Shown piece by piece: positions 18,134 through 27,750 of a stretch of DNA of 64,000 nt. Position 1 is the stretch's first letter; every line of letters begins with the position of its first letter. Source of the DNA: Vibrio sp. SCSIO 43135 (GTDB taxonomy: Bacteria > Pseudomonadota > Gammaproteobacteria > Enterobacterales > Vibrionaceae); assembly GCF_023716665.1 (NCBI RefSeq), contig NZ_CP071859.1, positions 868,001-932,000 on the forward strand. The letters run 5' to 3'. Under the pieces are notes generated by a model. That model was not told the DNA's origin, did no database searches, and saw nothing but the letters and a program-made list of their open reading frames with translations. The translations under genes and the position numbers were made by a program.

Positions 18134-20194
18134 TTACATGACACGCATGCCAGGCTGTGCACCTTCGTGCGGCTCAAGAATCCACAGGTCGCTGCCTCCT
18201 GGGCCAGCAGCTAGGATCATGCCTTCAGACATACCAAATTTCATCTTACGAGGTTTAAGGTTTGCTACCATTACTGTTAGCTTACCTTCTAGCTCTTCAG
18301 GTTTGTACGCTGACTTAATGCCAGAGAATACCTGACGAGTTTCACCGCCGATGTCTAGTTGGAACTTAAGCAGTTTGTTTGCTTTTGGCACTTCTTCACA
18401 AGAGATGATACGAGCAATACGCATATCAACAGCTGCGAAAGCGTCAAATTCAATCTCTTCTGCGATTGGATCTTTGTCTAGCTCAGTTTGGCTTGCTTTG
18501 TTCTTTTCCGCTTCTGCTTTTTCTTTCGCTGCTACTTCTGCTGCTGCGTCTTCTTTAGAAGCTTCAACCATCGCTTCAACCTTCTTAGGATCGATACGGT
18601 TGAATAGCGCTTTGAACTTAGTGATCTCATGATCAGTTAGCGGTGCTGCGATGCCTTCCCAAGTTAGCTCTTCGTTTAGGAATGCTTCAGTACGTGCAGC
18701 AAGCTCTGGCATTACCGGTTTCAGGTAAGTCATCAGAACGCGGAATAGGTTGATACCAACAGAACAGATGTCTTGTAGCTCTTGGTCTTTACCTTCTTCT
18801 TTCGCAACAACCCACGGTGCTTTCTCATCAACGTATTGGTTTGCTTTGTCTGCCAGTGCTGTGATTTCACGGATTGCACGGCCAAATTCACGCGTTTCAA
18901 ATAGCTCTGCGATACGGTCGGCTGCCGCAACGAATTCGTTGTATAGCTCAGGTTCAGCGAAGTTAGCAGATAGTTTGCCTTCGAAACGCTTGCTGATAAA
19001 GCCTGCGTTACGAGACGCTAGGTTAACAATCTTGTTTACTACGTCTGCGTTAACACGCTGAGTGAAGTCTTCAAGGTTAAGGTCTAGATCATCGATACGG
19101 CTGTTTAGCTTAGCGGCGTAGTAGTAACGTAGACACTCAGGGTCTAGGTGATCTAAATAAGTCGCAGCTTTAATGAATGTGCCTTTCGACTTAGACATCT
19201 TGGCGCCGTTTACCGTTACGTAGCCATGTACGAATACGTTGTTTGGTTTACGGAAACCACTGCCTTCCAGCATTGCTGGCCAGAATAGAGAGTGGAAGTA
19301 AACAATATCTTTACCAATGAAGTGGTAAAGCTCAGTGGTACTGTCTTTCTTCCAGTATTCGTCGAAGTCTAGGTCATCACGCTTATCACATAGGTTTTTG
19401 AATGAGCCCATGTAGCCGATAGGTGCATCTAGCCATACGTAGAAGAACTTGTCTTTTTCACCTGGGATTTCAAAGCCGAAGTAAGGCGCATCACGAGAGA
19501 TGTCCCACTGCTGAAGGCCAGACTCAAACCACTCTTGCATCTTGTTCGCTGTTTCAGCTTGAAGAGAGCCAGAGCGAGTCCACTCTTGTAGCATGCTTTC
19601 GAACTGAGGTAGGTCGAAGAAGAAGTGCTCAGAGTCTTTCATGATTGGTGTTGCACCAGAAACCGCTGACTTTGGATTGATCAGTTCAGTCGGGCTGTAC
19701 GTTTCACCACAGTTGTCACAGTTATCACCGTATTGGTCTTCTGACTTACACTTAGGACAAGTACCTTTTACGAAACGATCCGGTAGGAACATCTCTTTTT
19801 CAGGGTCAAATAGCTGAGAGATAGTACGACTAGAAATGAAGCCGTTTTTCTTAAGCTCTAGGTAGATGTGTGAAGCCAGCTCACGGTTCTCTTCCGAGTG
19901 TGTGCTGTGGTAGTTATCAAAGCTAATATCGAAGCCAGCGAAGTCTTTTTGGTGCTCTTCACTTACTGCAGCGATCATCTCTTCTGGCGTAATACCCATC
20001 TGTTGTGCTTTTAGCATGATTGGTGTGCCGTGAGCATCGTCAGCACAGATGAAGTTTACAGTGTTGCCACGTAGGCGTTGGTAGCGAACCCAGATGTCAG
20101 CTTGAATGTGCTCAAGCATGTGACCTAGGTGAATCGAACCGTTAGCGTACGGGAGGGCACAAGTTACCAGTAATTTGCGTGGATCGTTTGCCAT
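18134..20194 (-). CDS. metG: Methionine--tRNA ligase
   Basis: MetG charges initiator and elongator tRNA-Met. The 686-residue protein has the class I signatures HLGH (residues 22-25) and KMSKS (332-336). A zinc knuckle uses C146, C149, C159 and C162 (CPKC, CDNC). The C-terminal 110 residues, after an Ala/Lys/Glu linker, form the EMAP/Trbp111-like tRNA-binding dimerisation domain ([20 protein letters not shown] and [15 protein letters not shown]). The length fits the E. coli-type dimeric enzyme. Codon use is strongly biased, as expected for a highly expressed gene. It is divergent from mrp, with a MITE-like element in between. Confidence 0.98.
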   Translation of the reverse strand: MANDPRKLLVTCALPYANGSIHLGHMLEHIQADIWVRYQRLRGNTVNFICADDAHGTPIMLKAQQMGITPEEMIAAVSEEHQKDFAGFDISFDNYHSTHSEENRELASHIYLELKKNGFISSRTISQLFDPEKEMFLPDRFVKGTCPKCKSEDQYGDNCDNCGETYSPTELINPKSAVSGATPIMKDSEHFFFDLPQFESMLQEWTRSGSLQAETANKMQEWFESGLQQWDISRDAPYFGFEIPGEKDKFFYVWLDAPIGYMGSFKNLCDKRDDLDFDEYWKKDSTTELYHFIGKDIVYFHSLFWPAMLEGSGFRKPNNVFVHGYVTVNGAKMSKSKGTFIKAATYLDHLDPECLRYYYAAKLNSRIDDLDLNLEDFTQRVNADVVNKIVNLASRNAGFISKRFEGKLSANFAEPELYNEFVAAADRIAELFETREFGRAIREITALADKANQYVDEKAPWVVAKEEGKDQELQDICSVGINLFRVLMTYLKPVMPELAARTEAFLNEELTWEGIAAPLTDHEITKFKALFNRIDPKKVEAMVEASKEDAAAEVAAKEKAEAEKNKASQTELDKDPIAEEIEFDAFAAVDMRIARIISCEEVPKANKLLKFQLDIGGETRQVFSGIKSAYKPEELEGKLTVMVANLKPRKMKFGMSEGMILAAGPGGSDLWILEPHEGAQPGMRVM

Positions 20195-20275
20195 ACTTAA
20201 TATTCGCTTCTTAAGGTGTATGAAAAAATAGAGAGTAATACTACCTCATCAGGCTAGTGACTCCAAGGTGTGAGC

Positions 20276-20543
20276 TAGGGTCTGATGACCTTTTGAGCTG
20301 ATTTTTGCAGCAATTTGTGGGTTCTTTATACAAGGCAGAGGCTTTGATATGTAGATGCCCTACCTGAGAAGCCGATAACGCAGTAGAAAGGAGCCACAAA
20401 TGCTGCCCATAGGGTTCGGCTAAAAGCGTTTTACTCTTTGTTGATAGGTATTTTGCTTAGAATGCTAGGCGACAAACCTCTCGCCGCGATTAAAACGCTT
20501 TTATCTCGAACAAAATTTAACCGCAAAAGGTCATCAGACCCTA
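20276..20543. mobile_element. MITE-like element with perfect 19-bp terminal inverted repeats
   Basis: TAGGGTCTGATGACCTTTT at 20276-20294 recurs exactly inverted at 20525-20543, enclosing a 268-bp noncoding segment. Each end carries TA, so the element may be 17-bp inverted repeats flanked by a duplicated TA, the target mark of the IS630/Tc1-mariner group. Inside, TAAAAGCGTTTTA (20421-20433) and TAAAACGCTTTTA (20491-20503) form a second inverted pair, so the transcript could fold extensively. No transposase is encoded, so any movement would need one elsewhere in the genome. It lies in the metG-mrp divergent promoter region. Confidence 0.75.
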
Positions 20544-20616
20544 TGTATCCCCCTAGTTTTTTCAGGGTTCAGTCTAGGCTGGTGGAGTGTTACGATTAGA
20601 TGCATAAGGAGGACCT

Positions 20617-21693
20617 ATGCGTCAGTTCACTTCAAAGCAAGATTTCTGTGATTGGTTGAACGAGTTTTCACACCCTAACCTCATTGAAGGTTGGGCGAAT
20701 CAGCCATCTATCGTTACGGTTTCCGCAAGCGGCGTGTTTGGTATCGCACTGCCTTTTGCTGCGAAATCTTTACAAGCTACTCTTCAAGAATGGATCACGG
20801 CCCAGCATGAAAACAAGCAGGTTGCGCCATTTGATTTCGACATTAGCATTGCTCCTAAAGCCCTTGAAACCGTTGTCGCTAACTCGGTTAATGGCGTTAA
20901 AAACATCATTGCAGTGACGTCTGCAAAAGGCGGTGTAGGGAAATCAACCACAGCCGTTAACCTAGCTCTGGCGATTTCTCAATCCGGCGCCAAAGTGGGA
21001 TTGTTGGATGCGGACATTTATGGTCCGTCTGTACCTATGATGATGGGCGAAGTGGATGCCAAGCCAGAAGTTCGTGACAACAAATGGATGCAGCCAATTA
21101 CCTCTCACGGTATTCACACCCATTCAATTGGCTATTTAGTGTCTAAAGACGAAGCAGCGATTTGGCGTGGACCTATGGCATCTAAGGCGCTTGCTCAACT
21201 GTTGAACGAAACCGAGTGGCCTGAACTGGATTACTTGGTGATTGATATGCCGCCGGGGACGGGTGATATTCAGCTGACCTTGTCTCAACAAATCCCAGTG
21301 ACGGGCGCTCTCATTGTCACAACGCCACAAGATCTTGCTTTGGCTGATGCTCGCAAAGGCGCTGCGATGTTTGAGAAAGTCGATGTCCCTGTGATTGGTA
21401 TGGTCGAAAACATGAGCTATCACATCTGCAGTCATTGTGGTGAAAAAGAGCATATCTTTGGGGCAGGAGGCGCGGAGAAGCTGGCTGGTGAATACGGTTT
21501 AGCGCTATTAGCGCAAGTGCCATTGCACATTTCTATGCGCGAAGATATCGATAAAGGTACGCCGACTGTGGCCGCGAGGCCGGATAGTGAGCACTCCCAA
21601 ACTTACCTAAAGCTTGCAGAAACCGTGTGTAGTCGAATGTACTGGCATGGAAAAGCGAAGCCTGAAGCGATCAGCTTCACGATGGTGGAGTAG
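20617..21693 (+). CDS. apbC: Iron-sulfur cluster carrier protein Mrp/ApbC
   Basis: ApbC (Mrp) is a P-loop ATPase that binds and transfers Fe-S clusters to target proteins. Residues 1-95 form the MIP18-like N-terminal domain seen in long Mrp proteins. The deviant Walker A KGGVGKST is at residues 104-111, then GLLDADIYGPSVPMMMG and DMPPGTGDIQLTLSQ, and the cluster-binding CxxC in SYHICSHCGEKEHIFG. The total of 358 residues is usual. AGGAGG lies directly before the ATG. It is divergent from metG, the same arrangement as in many gamma-proteobacteria. Confidence 0.96.
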   Translation: MRQFTSKQDFCDWLNEFSHPNLIEGWANQPSIVTVSASGVFGIALPFAAKSLQATLQEWITAQHENKQVAPFDFDISIAPKALETVVANSVNGVKNIIAVTSAKGGVGKSTTAVNLALAISQSGAKVGLLDADIYGPSVPMMMGEVDAKPEVRDNKWMQPITSHGIHTHSIGYLVSKDEAAIWRGPMASKALAQLLNETEWPELDYLVIDMPPGTGDIQLTLSQQIPVTGALIVTTPQDLALADARKGAAMFEKVDVPVIGMVENMSYHICSHCGEKEHIFGAGGAEKLAGEYGLALLAQVPLHISMREDIDKGTPTVAARPDSEHSQTYLKLAETVCSRMYWHGKAKPEAISFTMVE

Positions 21694-21756
21694 TCTTTTC
21701 GTCCAGTAACTGCACTTGGTGGCAGTGCAAAAACGTATAATTTGAAGTAAAAGCAG

Positions 21757-21794
21757 AGCCATGTATTCGAGGTAATCGATTGCATGGCTTTTTG
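21757..21794 (+). terminator. Terminator between apbC and udk
   Basis: AGCCATG pairs with CATGGCT, with an inner TCGA/TCGA helix, followed by a run of five T. It sits between two plus-strand genes and separates their transcripts. Confidence 0.75.
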
Positions 21795-21914
21795 TTATTC
21801 TATTTACGTAAAACCTGACATTTAACCCTATCCGCGACTAGTATCTAACTAGTGAACTCCCTATAATCAGGCGGTTTATCTGTTTCCACCAAAACCATCA
21901 TCGGGTGCAAAAAA

Positions 21915-22556
21915 ATGTCTGATAATAATCAATGTGTCATCGTAGGTATCGCTGGCGCTTCCGCTTCTGGTAAGAGTCTAATCGCAAGTACGATTTACAA
22001 CGAACTGCGTGCAAAGGTTGGCGATCACCAAATTGGTGTTATCACGGAAGATTGCTACTACAACGACCAAAGCGACCTAAGCATGGAAGAGCGTGTGAAA
22101 ACAAACTATGACCACCCGAATGCGTTGGATCATGACCTGCTTTGTGAGCACCTAGAAAAGCTAATCAAAGGTGAAGCGGTAGAAGTACCGGAATACAGCT
22201 ACACAGAGCACACTCGTACTGAAAACACCACGGCGATGACACCTAAGAAAGTGATCATTCTAGAAGGCATCCTTCTTCTTACTGACCCTCGCTTGCGTAA
22301 GTTAATGCATGCAACGGTATTTATGGATACGCCACTTGATATTTGTCTTCTTCGCCGTGTTAAGCGTGATGTTGAAGAACGTGGTCGTACGATGGATTCT
22401 GTGCTTAAACAGTACCAAGAGACCGTTCGCCCAATGTTTATGCAATTTATTGAGCCGTCTAAACAACATGCGGATATCATCGTTCCACGTGGTGGTAAAA
22501 ACCGCATCGCAATCGATGTATTGAAAGCACACATTGCGAAGTTATTGAAAGCTTAA
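21915..22556 (+). CDS. udk: Uridine kinase
   Basis: Udk phosphorylates uridine and cytidine in pyrimidine salvage. The 213-residue protein has the P-loop GASASGKS at residues 14-21, [18 protein letters not shown] and [13 protein letters not shown] for nucleoside binding, and the lid/arginine region [20 protein letters not shown]. Length and motif order are those of bacterial Udk. It has its own promoter region after the apbC terminator and is followed by a strong terminator. Confidence 0.97.
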   Translation: MSDNNQCVIVGIAGASASGKSLIASTIYNELRAKVGDHQIGVITEDCYYNDQSDLSMEERVKTNYDHPNALDHDLLCEHLEKLIKGEAVEVPEYSYTEHTRTENTTAMTPKKVIILEGILLLTDPRLRKLMHATVFMDTPLDICLLRRVKRDVEERGRTMDSVLKQYQETVRPMFMQFIEPSKQHADIIVPRGGKNRIAIDVLKAHIAKLLKA

Positions 22557-22594
22557 AAGTAATTAACGATTCAAAGCTTTATTTTTTCTATGAT

Positions 22595-22625
22595 AAGTGG
22601 CACTTTTAGTGCCACTTTCTTTTTA
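22595..22625 (+). terminator. Terminator after udk
   Basis: A 10-bp stem, AAGTGGCACT/AGTGCCACTT, with a three-base loop is followed by TCTTTTT. It lies about 40 bases after udk. Confidence 0.9.
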
Positions 22626-22696
22626 TTGATGCAGACGAAACGTTTGTTTATCTCTATCTTTTTAAGAGTCCGACGAATTAAGCAAGGATACTGCTG

Positions 22697-24859
22697 ATGA
22701 AAAAACTGCTATTAGTTGTCGCCATTCCCGTCGTTGCCATTGTATTGGCTATGTTAGCCCTCGTCTTACTGGTTAACCCTAACCAATTTAAACCACTGAT
22801 TGTGGAGCAAGCTAAGCAGCACACTGGGTTAGAGCTGGTTATTGAAGGTGACATAAGCTGGCAATTTTTCCCGTCTATTGGGTTTGAGCTAGGTAAAACC
22901 GAGCTGCGTAACCCTCAAGGGTTTACTAATCCCAATTTATTTAAAGTTGACTCCATTGGTATCGATGTGTCGGTCATGCCGCTATTTAGCCAACAGCTAG
23001 AAATTGGCAACGTATCGCTAAACGGTGCTGAGTTCGACTTAGAAACACTAAAAGATGGTAGCAAGAACATCGACGCTTTAACGGCATCGAATACACAACC
23101 AGAAACGAGCACTAGCGAACCTAAAGGTGCAGTAGAAGAAAGTGCAACGTCTACAAGTGAAGTTGCTACCATCGACTCAGCAGCTTCTGCCTGGACGATT
23201 AACCTTGCGGGCGTCACTGTGTCTAACGCAGTACTAGAAATCCAAGATCGACAAGCTGGTACGTACACTAAACTCTACGATGTAGCGTTTGAGCTCTCGG
23301 AGTTTGCTGCTGAGAAGTGGACCAAAGCAACGTTTGCGGCTAAAGGTGAGAACAACCAGCAGAAGTTTTCTGCCAAAGGCAGTGCCGAGTTCAAATTAGC
23401 GAAAGGTTTTTCTGAGTATGCTCTGCGTAATATTGAACTGGATGCAAGCTTTAATGACCCTGCTACGCAAATTGACTCTGCTAAGATTGGCCTTGAGACG
23501 TTTGAGTTCGATAAGGCCAATAAGATGAGCTATGCCGTTAAAGGGCAAGCAGCGGGCCTAGGTATCGACATGAATGGTTCTGGCGTCTTAACCGTCGATA
23601 AGGCTATCTCTCTGGTTAATATTGCGACGCTGACTTTGGATGCCAACTTTACAGGCGATACGCTTCCTCAGAATCCTATGAAAGTGGATATGGCGTCAGA
23701 CCTAAGCTTTGATCTGACCAAGAGTCACTTAACCTTTGTTCTAGAGAAACTCACTGCCAACGCGATTGCATTAGATGGTAAAGCGGAAGTGACATTGGCA
23801 GACATCCCTAAGGTGCGTTTTGCGCTGCACAGCCCAAATATTGATTTAGATGAGTTCTTAGGGCTAAACAAAGCCAGTGAGCAGAGCGGATCTTCAGACC
23901 AAAAAGGGACGAGCACAACGAGTAGCTCAGACAAGGCAGTAAAAACGTCGCCGGCTAAACCTCAAAAAGAAGTTGAGCCAGATTTATCTGCGCTAAAAAC
24001 CCTTGATGTGAAAGGCTCGGTCACCATCGATAAATTCAAAGCCAATAACGCCAGAATGCAAAACGTGAAAGCGAAGTTTTATGTGAATCGCGGTGTTGCA
24101 GAATTAACGTCTTTCAGCTCGAACCTATACCAAGGCTCAATTACAGCAAATGCGAAGTTGGATGGACGTAAAACGCCTGCGACGTACTCGGCTAAGAAGC
24201 GTATCAAGGGTGTACAGGTACAGCCACTGTTAATGGATGTTGCTAACAACGACATGTTGGAAGGTACGGGTAATATCGATGTTGATGTGAAAGGTCGCAG
24301 CCTGACGCCAACGGGTATAAAGAAAAACCTAGTGGGCACAGTGAAGATCAACTTTGAAGATGGTGCGGTGAACGGCATCAACGTTGCGCAGATGATCCGA
24401 GAAAACTACGCCAAAATAAAAGGTGAAAAAGTCGAAGGGACTAACGAACCGAAGAAAACAGACTTTAGTGCAATGAAGGCAACTTTAAAGTTAAACAAAG
24501 GCAATGTTTCGACTAATGATCTTCATATGCAGTCTCCTTTGCTACGTATTCGTGGCCAAGGAAGTGCAAACTATCTAAAAGAAACAGTCGACTTTACGGT
24601 CAGTACGTCGATAGTGGGTTCTTTGAAAGGTCAAGGTGGTAAAGACATCGATGAGTTGAAAGGAGTAACGATTCCTATCAATGTGTCTGGCAAATGGGCT
24701 GAACCTAAATTCAAACTCGTTTTTGATGACGTCTTGAAACAGAAAGCGGAAAAAGAAATTGACCGCGGCTTGGATAAGCTTGAAGAAAAGTATGGCGACA
24801 AACTAAAGCCAGAAGATAAAGATGCAGTGAAAGGTCTGCTTAAAGGGCTATTTAACTAG
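22697..24859 (+). CDS. asmA: AsmA family protein
   Basis: AsmA-like proteins are inner-membrane proteins with long periplasmic beta-rich bodies, thought to take part in lipid transport to the outer membrane. Residues 1-25 are an anchor (KLLLVVAIPVVAIVLAMLAL), followed by the family start NPNQFKPLIVEQAKQHTG and ISWQFFPSIGFELG. The C-terminal AsmA domain has VDVKGRSLTPTGIKKNLVGT and DGAVNGINVAQMIRENY. Two low-complexity Ser/Thr/Glu linkers (about residues 135-160 and 395-425) separate the parts. At 720 residues it is somewhat longer than E. coli AsmA (617). A typical terminator follows. Confidence 0.92.
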   Translation: MKKLLLVVAIPVVAIVLAMLALVLLVNPNQFKPLIVEQAKQHTGLELVIEGDISWQFFPSIGFELGKTELRNPQGFTNPNLFKVDSIGIDVSVMPLFSQQLEIGNVSLNGAEFDLETLKDGSKNIDALTASNTQPETSTSEPKGAVEESATSTSEVATIDSAASAWTINLAGVTVSNAVLEIQDRQAGTYTKLYDVAFELSEFAAEKWTKATFAAKGENNQQKFSAKGSAEFKLAKGFSEYALRNIELDASFNDPATQIDSAKIGLETFEFDKANKMSYAVKGQAAGLGIDMNGSGVLTVDKAISLVNIATLTLDANFTGDTLPQNPMKVDMASDLSFDLTKSHLTFVLEKLTANAIALDGKAEVTLADIPKVRFALHSPNIDLDEFLGLNKASEQSGSSDQKGTSTTSSSDKAVKTSPAKPQKEVEPDLSALKTLDVKGSVTIDKFKANNARMQNVKAKFYVNRGVAELTSFSSNLYQGSITANAKLDGRKTPATYSAKKRIKGVQVQPLLMDVANNDMLEGTGNIDVDVKGRSLTPTGIKKNLVGTVKINFEDGAVNGINVAQMIRENYAKIKGEKVEGTNEPKKTDFSAMKATLKLNKGNVSTNDLHMQSPLLRIRGQGSANYLKETVDFTVSTSIVGSLKGQGGKDIDELKGVTIPINVSGKWAEPKFKLVFDDVLKQKAEKEIDRGLDKLEEKYGDKLKPEDKDAVKGLLKGLFN

Positions 24860-24881
24860 TTCAAGACTCTTTAAATGAAAT

Positions 24882-24914
24882 AAAAAGGTAGGCTTTATGC
24901 CTACCTTTTTTATT
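24882..24914. terminator. Terminator after asmA
   Basis: AAAAAGGTAGGC pairs with GCCTACCTTTTT around a TTTAT loop. Symmetric A/T flanks allow it to serve both asmA and the convergent adenosyltransferase gene. Confidence 0.9.
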
Positions 24915-24962
24915 TTGTATCACTAGATAAAACGCGCTGAAGAATGTTAGATGCGGTGAGAA

Positions 24963-25568
24963 TTACCAATCGACACCTTTGAGCGCTTTTACACCCGACT
25001 CAAAGGCATGTTTTACGTTCTTCACTTCAGACACTGTATCGGCCATTTCTATTAACGAGCGATGCGCACCGCGGCCTGTGATGATCACCGACTGCATTTT
25101 TGGGCGATTTGCCAACGCTTCGACCACTTCATCAAGCTCTACGTAGCCATAACTAACCATGTAGGTGAGCTCATCGAATAATATGACGTCGATGGAGTCA
25201 TCCGCTAGCATGCGTTTGCATTCTTGCCAAACTAACTGGGCTGCCTCGGTATCTGCTGCTTTGTTTTGTGTTTCCCAAGTAAAACCCGTTGCCATTACTT
25301 GAAATTCAACACCGAGCTTTTCTAATAGGTTTCGCTCGCCATTATCCCAAGTACCTTTGATAAATTGTGCAACGGCACATTTTTTTCCGTGTCCAACTGC
25401 GCGTGCCACAGTACCAAAGCCTGATGTAGATTTACCTTTACCGTTACCGGTGATAACTAATAGCAAGCCTTTCTCTTTCTGTGCAGCTGCGACTTTGGCA
25501 TCAACTTGTTCTTTGACTTTCTGTTGGCGAGCTTTATGACGTTGTTCTTTGTTACTATCTGTGGACAT
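24963..25568 (-). CDS. btuR: Corrinoid adenosyltransferase (CobO/BtuR type)
   Basis: This ATP:cob(I)alamin adenosyltransferase attaches the 5'-deoxyadenosyl group to cobalamin. The 201-residue protein has the P-loop GNGKGKST at residues 41-48, then AVGHGKKCAVAQFIKG, ILFDELTYMVSYGYV and ITGRGAHRSLIEMAD, all family marks. The frame is open 87 codons further upstream, but the ATG at 25568 is preceded by AAGGA and gives the standard length and N-terminus. The upstream part would also overlap the divergent phosphatase gene. The N-terminal 30 residues are a charged, probably flexible extension. Confidence 0.94.
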   Translation of the reverse strand: MSTDSNKEQRHKARQQKVKEQVDAKVAAAQKEKGLLLVITGNGKGKSTSGFGTVARAVGHGKKCAVAQFIKGTWDNGERNLLEKLGVEFQVMATGFTWETQNKAADTEAAQLVWQECKRMLADDSIDVILFDELTYMVSYGYVELDEVVEALANRPKMQSVIITGRGAHRSLIEMADTVSEVKNVKHAFESGVKALKGVDW

Positions 25569-25669
25569 CGGAAATCCTTTTTTAATCACTGACTTTATCG
25601 GTATGATAACTGAAGTTGTGAATAGCAAAAACCTACGACTTTTCTGGGAATTAGGTTCGGGTAAATAAA

Positions 25670-26119
25670 ATGAAACGGATTTTGGTTGTCTGTATGGGCA
25701 ATATTTGCCGCTCGCCGACAGGGGAAGCGGTGTTGAGAGCGAAGGCCGCTCAACTTGGCGTTGATGTTGAAGTGGATTCGGCTGGCACGATTGGTTATCA
25801 CCAAGGTAACCCGCCAGATAGTCGTTCACGTAAGGCTGGAGAAAGACGGGGTTATTCGTTTAAAGGCATAAGTTCCCGCAAAGTGGTGATGCAAGACTTT
25901 ACCGATTTTGATTTGATTTTAGCTGCAGATAAAGCCAATTTGGCCGATCTTTATGACATTTGCCCTGCGCAATACCAGCATAAGCTATCACTGTTTTTAA
26001 GCTATTCTGATGGGAAATTCGATGAAATACCTGACCCATACTATGGCGGAGACAATGGATTTGAGTTGGTACTCGATCTCATTGAAGAGGCATCGGAGCA
26101 AATATTAAGTAAGCTGTAG
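25670..26119 (+). CDS. Low-molecular-weight protein-tyrosine phosphatase
   Basis: The 149-residue protein belongs to the LMW-PTP family. The active-site loop CMGNICRS at residues 8-15 (CX5R with C8 and R14) is at the expected N-terminal place, and the general-acid loop DPYYGG lies near the C-terminus. VDSAGTIGYHQGNPPDSRS is the family's substrate-loop region. Such enzymes remove phosphate from tyrosine kinases of capsule synthesis (Wzb/Etp types) or from other proteins. No capsule genes are nearby, so the substrate is unknown. It is divergent from btuR. Confidence 0.93.
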   Translation: MKRILVVCMGNICRSPTGEAVLRAKAAQLGVDVEVDSAGTIGYHQGNPPDSRSRKAGERRGYSFKGISSRKVVMQDFTDFDLILAADKANLADLYDICPAQYQHKLSLFLSYSDGKFDEIPDPYYGGDNGFELVLDLIEEASEQILSKL

Positions 26120-26160
26120 TTCTGAAAAAGCACTGATGTGTACTTCGTTGACACAAAAAG

Positions 26161-26197
26161 AAGAAGGTCATCAAGCAAATTGATGACCTTCTTTGTC
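26161..26197. terminator. Terminator between phosphatase and degenerate SDR genes
   Basis: A perfect 14-bp stem, AAGAAGGTCATCAA/TTGATGACCTTCTT, with a five-base loop lies between two convergent genes and can serve both. Confidence 0.9.
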
Positions 26198-26230
26198 ATT
26201 TGAGGTGTTTCTTGTTAGTAGAACTCGACT

Positions 26231-26911
26231 CTAAGCTTCGGCTGCCATCACTCGCCCACTGAAATACTCGTTAGAGACAATGTATTCTGTATTTCGTATC
26301 AACTCATCTTGGACTTCTGCCCAGTGGTAATCGTCATCGTTAGTCACATGGCTTAGGGCTGGTACTACACCTCCGACTCGAATATTAAATGGTGTTAACT
26401 CTTTCGCCCAGCTTTGGGTAAACCCTGCCACCATTGATGACGCATTTTCAAACCCAGAGAGATCTCGGTAGTCTTCATAAGAAACGATATTGACGATCAC
26501 CCCTTTCTTTTTCTCCTGCATCATACGCTCGGCAGTGGCTTGGCCGAATCCAAACAGCGAGGATGCCATCACTGAAAGCTTTTTGGTGAACAGATCAGCA
26601 GAGCGTTCACTCATTAATGTCGGGAGAGGATTGCTGGTCCAATTGTTTACCAGTACATCGGGCGAGGAGTGGAACATTTCATCGACATAGTCAAAAAGTT
26701 TATCTATCGACTCATATGAATAATCAGCGACTGGGAAAGAATAAACATGGTCTGACACCATTCGACAACGTGAAAGAGTTTCATTAAGTCGGTGGATATC
26801 TTGATCGCACAGAATCAGCTTCGCACCTAGTGATGCAAAGTGTGTTGCAAGCGTACCGCCTAGCAGAGAACCAGCAGAAGTAATTAATATTACGGCACTT
26901 TTTATGTCCAT
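26231..26911 (-). CDS. SDR-fold protein lacking the catalytic YxxxK
   Basis: The protein has the short-chain dehydrogenase/reductase layout: a Rossmann glycine motif TSAGSLLGG near residues 11-19, the acidic nucleotide-selecting end ILCDQD, and VLVNNW where NNAG is expected. The serine strand reads IVNIVSYEDY. The position of the catalytic YxxxK reads FENAS, with both Tyr and Lys missing, and NNAG is also altered. It therefore probably binds a nucleotide or protein without acting as a normal dehydrogenase. From the ATG at 26911 (GAGG upstream) it is 226 residues; an upstream extension is open but lacks support. It is reminiscent of the cytosolic YdfG/FabG-type folds only in general. Function unknown. 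Confidence 0.8.
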   Translation of the reverse strand: MDIKSAVILITSAGSLLGGTLATHFASLGAKLILCDQDIHRLNETLSRCRMVSDHVYSFPVADYSYESIDKLFDYVDEMFHSSPDVLVNNWTSNPLPTLMSERSADLFTKKLSVMASSLFGFGQATAERMMQEKKKGVIVNIVSYEDYRDLSGFENASSMVAGFTQSWAKELTPFNIRVGGVVPALSHVTNDDDYHWAEVQDELIRNTEYIVSNEYFSGRVMAAEA

Positions 26912-27106
26912 ATTTAACCTCACCCAATATGATTTGTTCTTTTTGGTGGATGTTTTTTGTCCACATAGCATGGTTTATTGGCTGTGATTTAGGTGTGAAT
27001 AACCTCAAATTAATCGGTCGAAAAATCAGAAAGTTTTTTGTTTTATGCAGTGATTCACACAAAGCGATGTCATGAATGTACGCGTTTAAAAAGTGAGACG
27101 TAGATC

Positions 27107-27628
27107 TTATGCCTGAGTTTGTATTTGATAGTTTCGTTGAGCTACGACCAGTTGATTGTAGATGTCAGCGGACATCAAATTCCGTGGCTTAGTTTCGGCC
27201 AACTGGCGTCGTTGATGACCCGAAAGGTTGTGGTATACCTCTTCAGGTAAATCAAAGGTTTCTGACGGCAAGTAAGTCAGTGGTTCGGGGGTGAGGTAGT
27301 GGCTGAGCTTGGCACTAGGTAACCCTGCAGCATGGAACATATCGGCATGCCGAGCTGAAATAGGGTAGGAGGTGGGATCCGAGCGCAGTGGCTGTGGTTC
27401 CTGAAGTTCAAAGCGCTGTCTGAGTACAGCATCCGTAACTTCGGGTGGATCTATTTGTTCTACCGGTGTGTTGTCACGAACATCATCCGAAAACATAGAT
27501 AAAATCAACGCAAAATCAGAGCGACGACCGGCATGAACGGCATGATTGATACCGTTGCCAAATCGCAACTCATTAATGATGGTTGCTTTGTCTAATGTAT
27601 GAATGGTGTCTACGTTATCGGCGTACAT
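27107..27628 (-). CDS. VC2046/SO_2500 family protein of unknown function
   Basis: I recognise this as the conserved hypothetical VC2046/SO_2500 family of Vibrio and Shewanella, found beside sodB as here. The ATG at 27628, with GAGGG seven bases upstream, gives 173 residues; a GTG seven codons earlier is possible. Visible features are LDKATIINELRFGNGINHAV, RRSDFALILSMFSDDVRD and a Pro-rich C-terminal half. No signal, membrane segment or catalytic motif is seen. Confidence 0.8.
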   Translation of the reverse strand: MYADNVDTIHTLDKATIINELRFGNGINHAVHAGRRSDFALILSMFSDDVRDNTPVEQIDPPEVTDAVLRQRFELQEPQPLRSDPTSYPISARHADMFHAAGLPSAKLSHYLTPEPLTYLPSETFDLPEEVYHNLSGHQRRQLAETKPRNLMSADIYNQLVVAQRNYQIQTQA

Positions 27629-27699
27629 GAAGTCCCTCGCTTGATGCACTTATAACGGCTTAAAGGCGAGAAACTTGAGAGTCTTCAAGAAATAAAGAT

Positions 27700-27728
27700 C
27701 AAAAAAAAGCCTGCATAAGCAGGCTTTT
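27700..27728 (-). terminator. Terminator after sodB
   Basis: On the minus strand AAAAGCCTGC pairs with GCAGGCTTTT around a TTAT loop, followed by a T run. It lies 22 bases after the sodB stop. Confidence 0.92.
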
Positions 27729-27750
27729 AAAATCATTGTAGTAATTTACA

